Assembly: GCA_963745205.1 (NCBI GenBank)
Contig: CAVUWX010000007.1
Location: forward strand, 496,001-560,000
Source of the DNA: Hyphomicrobium_A sp963745205
GTDB lineage: Bacteria > Pseudomonadota > Alphaproteobacteria > Rhizobiales > Hyphomicrobiaceae
Direction: 5' to 3'
Length of the DNA stretch: 64,000 nt
Shown: positions 61,620-64,000 of the stretch, in pieces
How positions within the stretch are numbered: position 1 is the stretch's first letter
Layout of the letters: each line of letters starts with the position of its first letter
The notes under the pieces: model-generated
What the model was told of the DNA's origin: nothing
Seen by the model: the letters and a program-made list of their open reading frames with translations, nothing else
The model's database searches: none
Made by a program: the position numbers and the translations under genes

Positions 61620-63116
61620 ATGGCGATCTTGCCCTATGACGATGCCGCTAATCCCAAGCAAATTGCCCGGCGGTCAACCCTTAGCCTGCACCTGCTCCTG
61701 CGCTGGCTCGGCGCTTGTGTGGATCTAATCATTCTGTTCTTGTTCTTTTTGGTGCCCAATTGCCTGCTCGGGGACAAGGCATATCGGGCGACGATGGCGA
61801 TCTGGCTGGGCGTAGCAATTCTTTACTTTCCAATCGGAGAAGGACTCTGGGGACGCACCGTCGGCAAGCTCGTCACTGGTCTGATCGTCGTTGATGAAGC
61901 TGGACGTCCTCCTGGTATATTGAAGGCGACTATTAGGACCGTTCTGCGCTTGATCGAGGTCATTTGGGTCCCCCTCGTAGCCGTGATCGCCGTCGCGTGC
62001 TCGGAAAAGCGCCGGCGGCTGGGAGATATGGTTGCGCGAACCTATGTCGTTCGCGCCGCGGAGTTAGCGAGCTTGAAAGCCGCCGCAAGGCGGCGAAGTC
62101 CCCCAATTAATAGGTTGTGGTCCGACACCCTTACACTCCTCGTCTTCGGCATCGCGTTGATCGGCATAGCAGCACACGGTCCCTGGGAGCCTTCGCAGTC
62201 GCGAGTTGAAAGCACACCGCTGTATCATCTGCGGCTCTTGGCAAACGGTGCGGCAGTAGAGTTGTCCGGCGAAATGTCGAAGGGGACCGCACATGCGCTG
62301 CAGATATTGCTCGACACGGCGCCGGCGACAAAGGTCATTTATCTCAATAGTCGAGGAGGTAAGATAGATGAAGGACTTAAAATTCACGACCTGATTCAAA
62401 GCCGCAAGCTGACGACATACACTTTTACCGTCTGCGCAAGCGCATGCACCCTGGCATTTTTAGGCGGTAGCCCGCGTTACCTAGCTAAGGGTGCGAAGCT
62501 GGGATTTCACAGCGCGCATTTGGGTGACCGGGTCCAAGACACTCCGCGTGGGATCAACGATGAGCAGAGACACTTACTTGAACTACACGGCGTGCCCCAC
62601 GAGTTCGTGCAAACGGCGATAAGCACCCCACCTGACAGCATCTGGTATCCGACACCGGACCAGCTAATTCGAGCGGGGATTATCGATCAAGTACTGGACC
62701 CCAACCAGTCCAAGCCATCGGCGCCGGAGGCGCAACTGGCACCGGCAAGAGTTCGCTCGACCAACGCAAGCGATTCACAATCGCGAGCTGAGGCGCGATG
62801 GGCAGCGCTCGATCCGAACATCGAAGCCTCCTCGGGCGTGGTCTGGGCGACGACGAGAGATAAGGTGCGGAAGCTTGCCATCGAAGCTTGCAAGCAGGTG
62901 TCGCAGACCTGCGCGTCAGGACCCGCTCACACCAATGACATGAACGATATCTTCGCTGTGATGTGCTGCACCACGCCCAAGGTCGGCTGCGCCGCGGGCG
63001 TTGCCAAAGGGCGCGAAGCAGCGCTTGACGCGGTCAAAAAGGCGTTTGCAGAAACCGGCTTTGCGGCATGCACGCTGAAGAGTTACTTCAACGCCGGCGA
63101 CGGTGCGAGAGGCTAG
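61620..63116 (+). CDS. RDD membrane domain fused to a ClpP-like protease-fold domain and a DUF4189-like tail
   Basis: 498 aa from the ATG at 61620 (MAILPYDDAANPKQIARRST); the 16 codons before it are the leader hairpin. RDD region (residues about 20-165, GLWGRTVGKLVTGLIVVDE), a further TM near 190, then a ClpP/crotonase-fold domain (AVELSGEMSKGTAHALQILL, VIYLNSRGGKIDEGLKIHDL, CASACTLAFLGG, LGFHSAH) resembling COG3904-type periplasmic proteases with Ser in CASACT and His in GFHSAH. The C-terminal 90 residues with paired Cys (CKQVSQTCASG, VMCCTTPKVGCAAG) look like DUF4189. Envelope protein, role unknown, in the regulon. Confidence 0.8.
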   Translation: MAILPYDDAANPKQIARRSTLSLHLLLRWLGACVDLIILFLFFLVPNCLLGDKAYRATMAIWLGVAILYFPIGEGLWGRTVGKLVTGLIVVDEAGRPPGILKATIRTVLRLIEVIWVPLVAVIAVACSEKRRRLGDMVARTYVVRAAELASLKAAARRRSPPINRLWSDTLTLLVFGIALIGIAAHGPWEPSQSRVESTPLYHLRLLANGAAVELSGEMSKGTAHALQILLDTAPATKVIYLNSRGGKIDEGLKIHDLIQSRKLTTYTFTVCASACTLAFLGGSPRYLAKGAKLGFHSAHLGDRVQDTPRGINDEQRHLLELHGVPHEFVQTAISTPPDSIWYPTPDQLIRAGIIDQVLDPNQSKPSAPEAQLAPARVRSTNASDSQSRAEARWAALDPNIEASSGVVWATTRDKVRKLAIEACKQVSQTCASGPAHTNDMNDIFAVMCCTTPKVGCAAGVAKGREAALDAVKKAFAETGFAACTLKSYFNAGDGARG

Positions 63117-63556
63117 TTTTGGCTGCCCTGTGGAACGCTGCTTCTGGTCATATCGGTCAACCGATCAGGCTTTTTTTGAGCGGACCGCTCGGAAAGTACT
63201 GAGCCCCAAGTGACCTATCGAAGGATGGGGGGTGGGTGCTTCGTTCGCCTCGTCCCCGGCAATACGGGGGGTTGGGGCGGCTCCGCGGAGCGTACAGTCG
63301 GATTGGGCCGAATAGTCTTTTGCGATGTTCTTAATCGTAACGCCGCTTCGAACTCCCTCCATAACAAACTCCACGCCGTGTGCCGTGAACTGTCCATCGT
63401 CAGAGTTTTTCGGACAGTTGAGCGTCTGATCTAAGTTCGGCCCACCTTGTTGACGTTCATGCTGCGGCGTTGAAGTGGTGTCGACGGCGTTGCTCAATGG
63501 TCCGGCGCTTAATCACCTCTCGCCGTTTGAGGATGCAAGCGCCGCGCCCGAAGTAG
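63117..63556. other. Remnants, no intact gene
   Basis: The minus-strand frame 63165-63497 has no start context and looks like worn transposon end sequence. It joins directly to a beheaded peptide gene at 63557. Confidence 0.4.
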
Positions 63557-63616
63557 ACCGCCGTGTCAACTGTGGTCGTCGCCTCGCAGCCGGCCGCTGC
63601 CTGCTATGGCTGCTAG
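63557..63616 (+). pseudogene. Tiny exported peptide, 3' remnant
   Basis: TAVSTVVVASQPAAACYGC then TAG: the second half of a family signal peptide with a four-residue mature part holding two Cys. The first half and promoter were replaced by transposon-like DNA. Tandem with copy K, 40 bp ahead of it. Confidence 0.7.
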
Positions 63617-63656
63617 GTCGCTAACGGATATCGGCTCATTAAATAAGGAGATCGAA

Positions 63657-63779
63657 ATGAAGACCTTGATCCTTGCCTCCCTACTCGCGCTCACCGCCGT
63701 GTCAGGCGTTGTTGTGGCCTCTCAGCCGGTAGCCGCCGGTGGTACGGCGATACTAATCCCCGCTCGCGGCGGCCGCTAA
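63657..63779 (+). CDS. Tiny exported peptide, family copy K
   Basis: 40 aa: signal peptide MKTLILASLLALTAVSGVVV, cleavage after PVAA, mature GGTAILIPARGGR (Gly-Arg end). Ribosome site AAGGAGATCGAA. No CRP-like site of its own; it was probably expressed with the peptide beheaded at 63557. First copy on the plus strand. Confidence 0.8.
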   Translation: MKTLILASLLALTAVSGVVVASQPVAAGGTAILIPARGGR

Positions 63780-63794
63780 GCTGACAACTACACC

Positions 63795-63838
63795 GCGCGG
63801 CCTCAGGTCTTGGACTTGGGGCCGCCTTTGGTTTTCGG
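63795..63838 (+). terminator. Peptide-family terminator, copy K
   Basis: GCGCGGCCTCAGGTCTTGGA ...GGGGCCGC followed by CTTTGGTTTTCGG. A second hairpin (CCCCGCTCGG...CCGGCGGGG) follows at about 63852-63877. Confidence 0.75.
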
Positions 63839-63906
63839 CTTCACCAAAAAACCCCGCTCGGATCACTCCGGCGGGGCTGAGCTAGCTCAGTCAAAGGTTT
63901 GTCCGG

Positions 63907-64000
63907 TGTGGCAATGCTCACAGCGCCTGTATCGCACTAGTCTCCGCCTTGGTCATGGATCATTCCGATCCTTGAGGCCGTAACCTTGAAAGGGGACTAC
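63907..64000 (+). promoter_or_regulatory. CRP-like promoter and leader of a further peptide gene (runs off right edge)
   Basis: TGTGGCAATGCTCACA (63907-63922), TAGTCT at 63938-63943 (only 15 bp spacing here, 6 bp shorter than the rest), the hairpin GGATCATTCCGATCC, TTGAGGCCG and ribosome site AAGGGGACTAC at the window end. A start codon is expected within about 5 bp outside. Confidence 0.7.

Noticed and set aside
63165..63497. 110-aa minus-strand frame
   Set aside because: No start context or recognised domain; likely worn transposon sequence.

Overview
The window comes from a GC-rich alphaproteobacterium, most likely Hyphomicrobiales (Rhizobiales: Bradyrhizobium/Rhodoplanes-type). This rests on the conserved pyrG, secG, tpiA, ppiD-like, trpE block at the left end, the style of the accessory genes and the transposon families. 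No tRNA, rRNA or CRISPR array was found.

Layout. 1-8.6 kb is intact core chromosome (CTP synthase, SecG, triosephosphate isomerase, SurA/PpiD-type chaperone, anthranilate synthase, a MaoC protein, a SixA-like phosphatase). From 8.8 kb on the window is accessory and heavily rearranged: a truncated P4-type integrase; an array of tiny exported-peptide genes (11.7-13.4 kb); an IS3 element; runs of small unknown genes (15-19.9 kb); a divergent SecY paralogue; a BrxL (BREX) remnant; integrase fragments; an AlpA/primase-helicase element cut by an IS5-type fragment (23.9-28.4 kb); an SDR/epimerase pair; a second peptide array (31.5-32.9 kb); a serine recombinase and a second cluster related to the 17-19 kb genes (33-37 kb); a toxin-antitoxin remnant; an intact IS1595 element (39.2-40.3 kb); decayed genes (41-47.6 kb) around a Crp-type regulator and a cyclic-nucleotide-gated channel; a beta-barrel protein and a Ser/Thr kinase / FHA / PP2C / kinase / FHA-cyclase cluster (47.7-56.7 kb); further exported proteins, a broken IS630, an RDD/ClpP-like protein and a third peptide locus running off the right edge.

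The main novelty is a dispersed regulon. About 17 sites of the form TGTGG-N6-TCACA (often better, TGTGA-N6-TCACA) occur. Nearly all lie 20-22 bp, mostly exactly 21 bp, upstream of a YANNNT hexamer (TAGTCT, TAGGTT, CATGAT), and 75-90 bp upstream of a start codon. That places the palindrome centre at about -41.5, the geometry of class II CRP-activated promoters. The downstream genes are mostly small exported proteins: at least eight paralogous peptides of 32-52 aa (signal peptide starting MKTFIL or MKTLIL, short Gly-rich mature part usually ending Gly-Arg, shared hairpin leader, shared terminator), a bacteriocin-like double-Gly peptide, a three-copy MKPLQAVSF protein family, and a Ser/Thr kinase gene. 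The same window holds a Crp-family regulator with an intact cNMP pocket and a CRP-like recognition helix, a class III cyclase fused to FHA, and a cNMP-gated channel. This suggests, but does not prove, a cAMP and Ser/Thr phosphorylation circuit that controls an envelope/secreted-peptide programme.

Many accessory genes carry single-base frameshifts or stops while the core genes do not. Either the accessory DNA is decaying or the assembly has residual indels; the sequence alone cannot decide.
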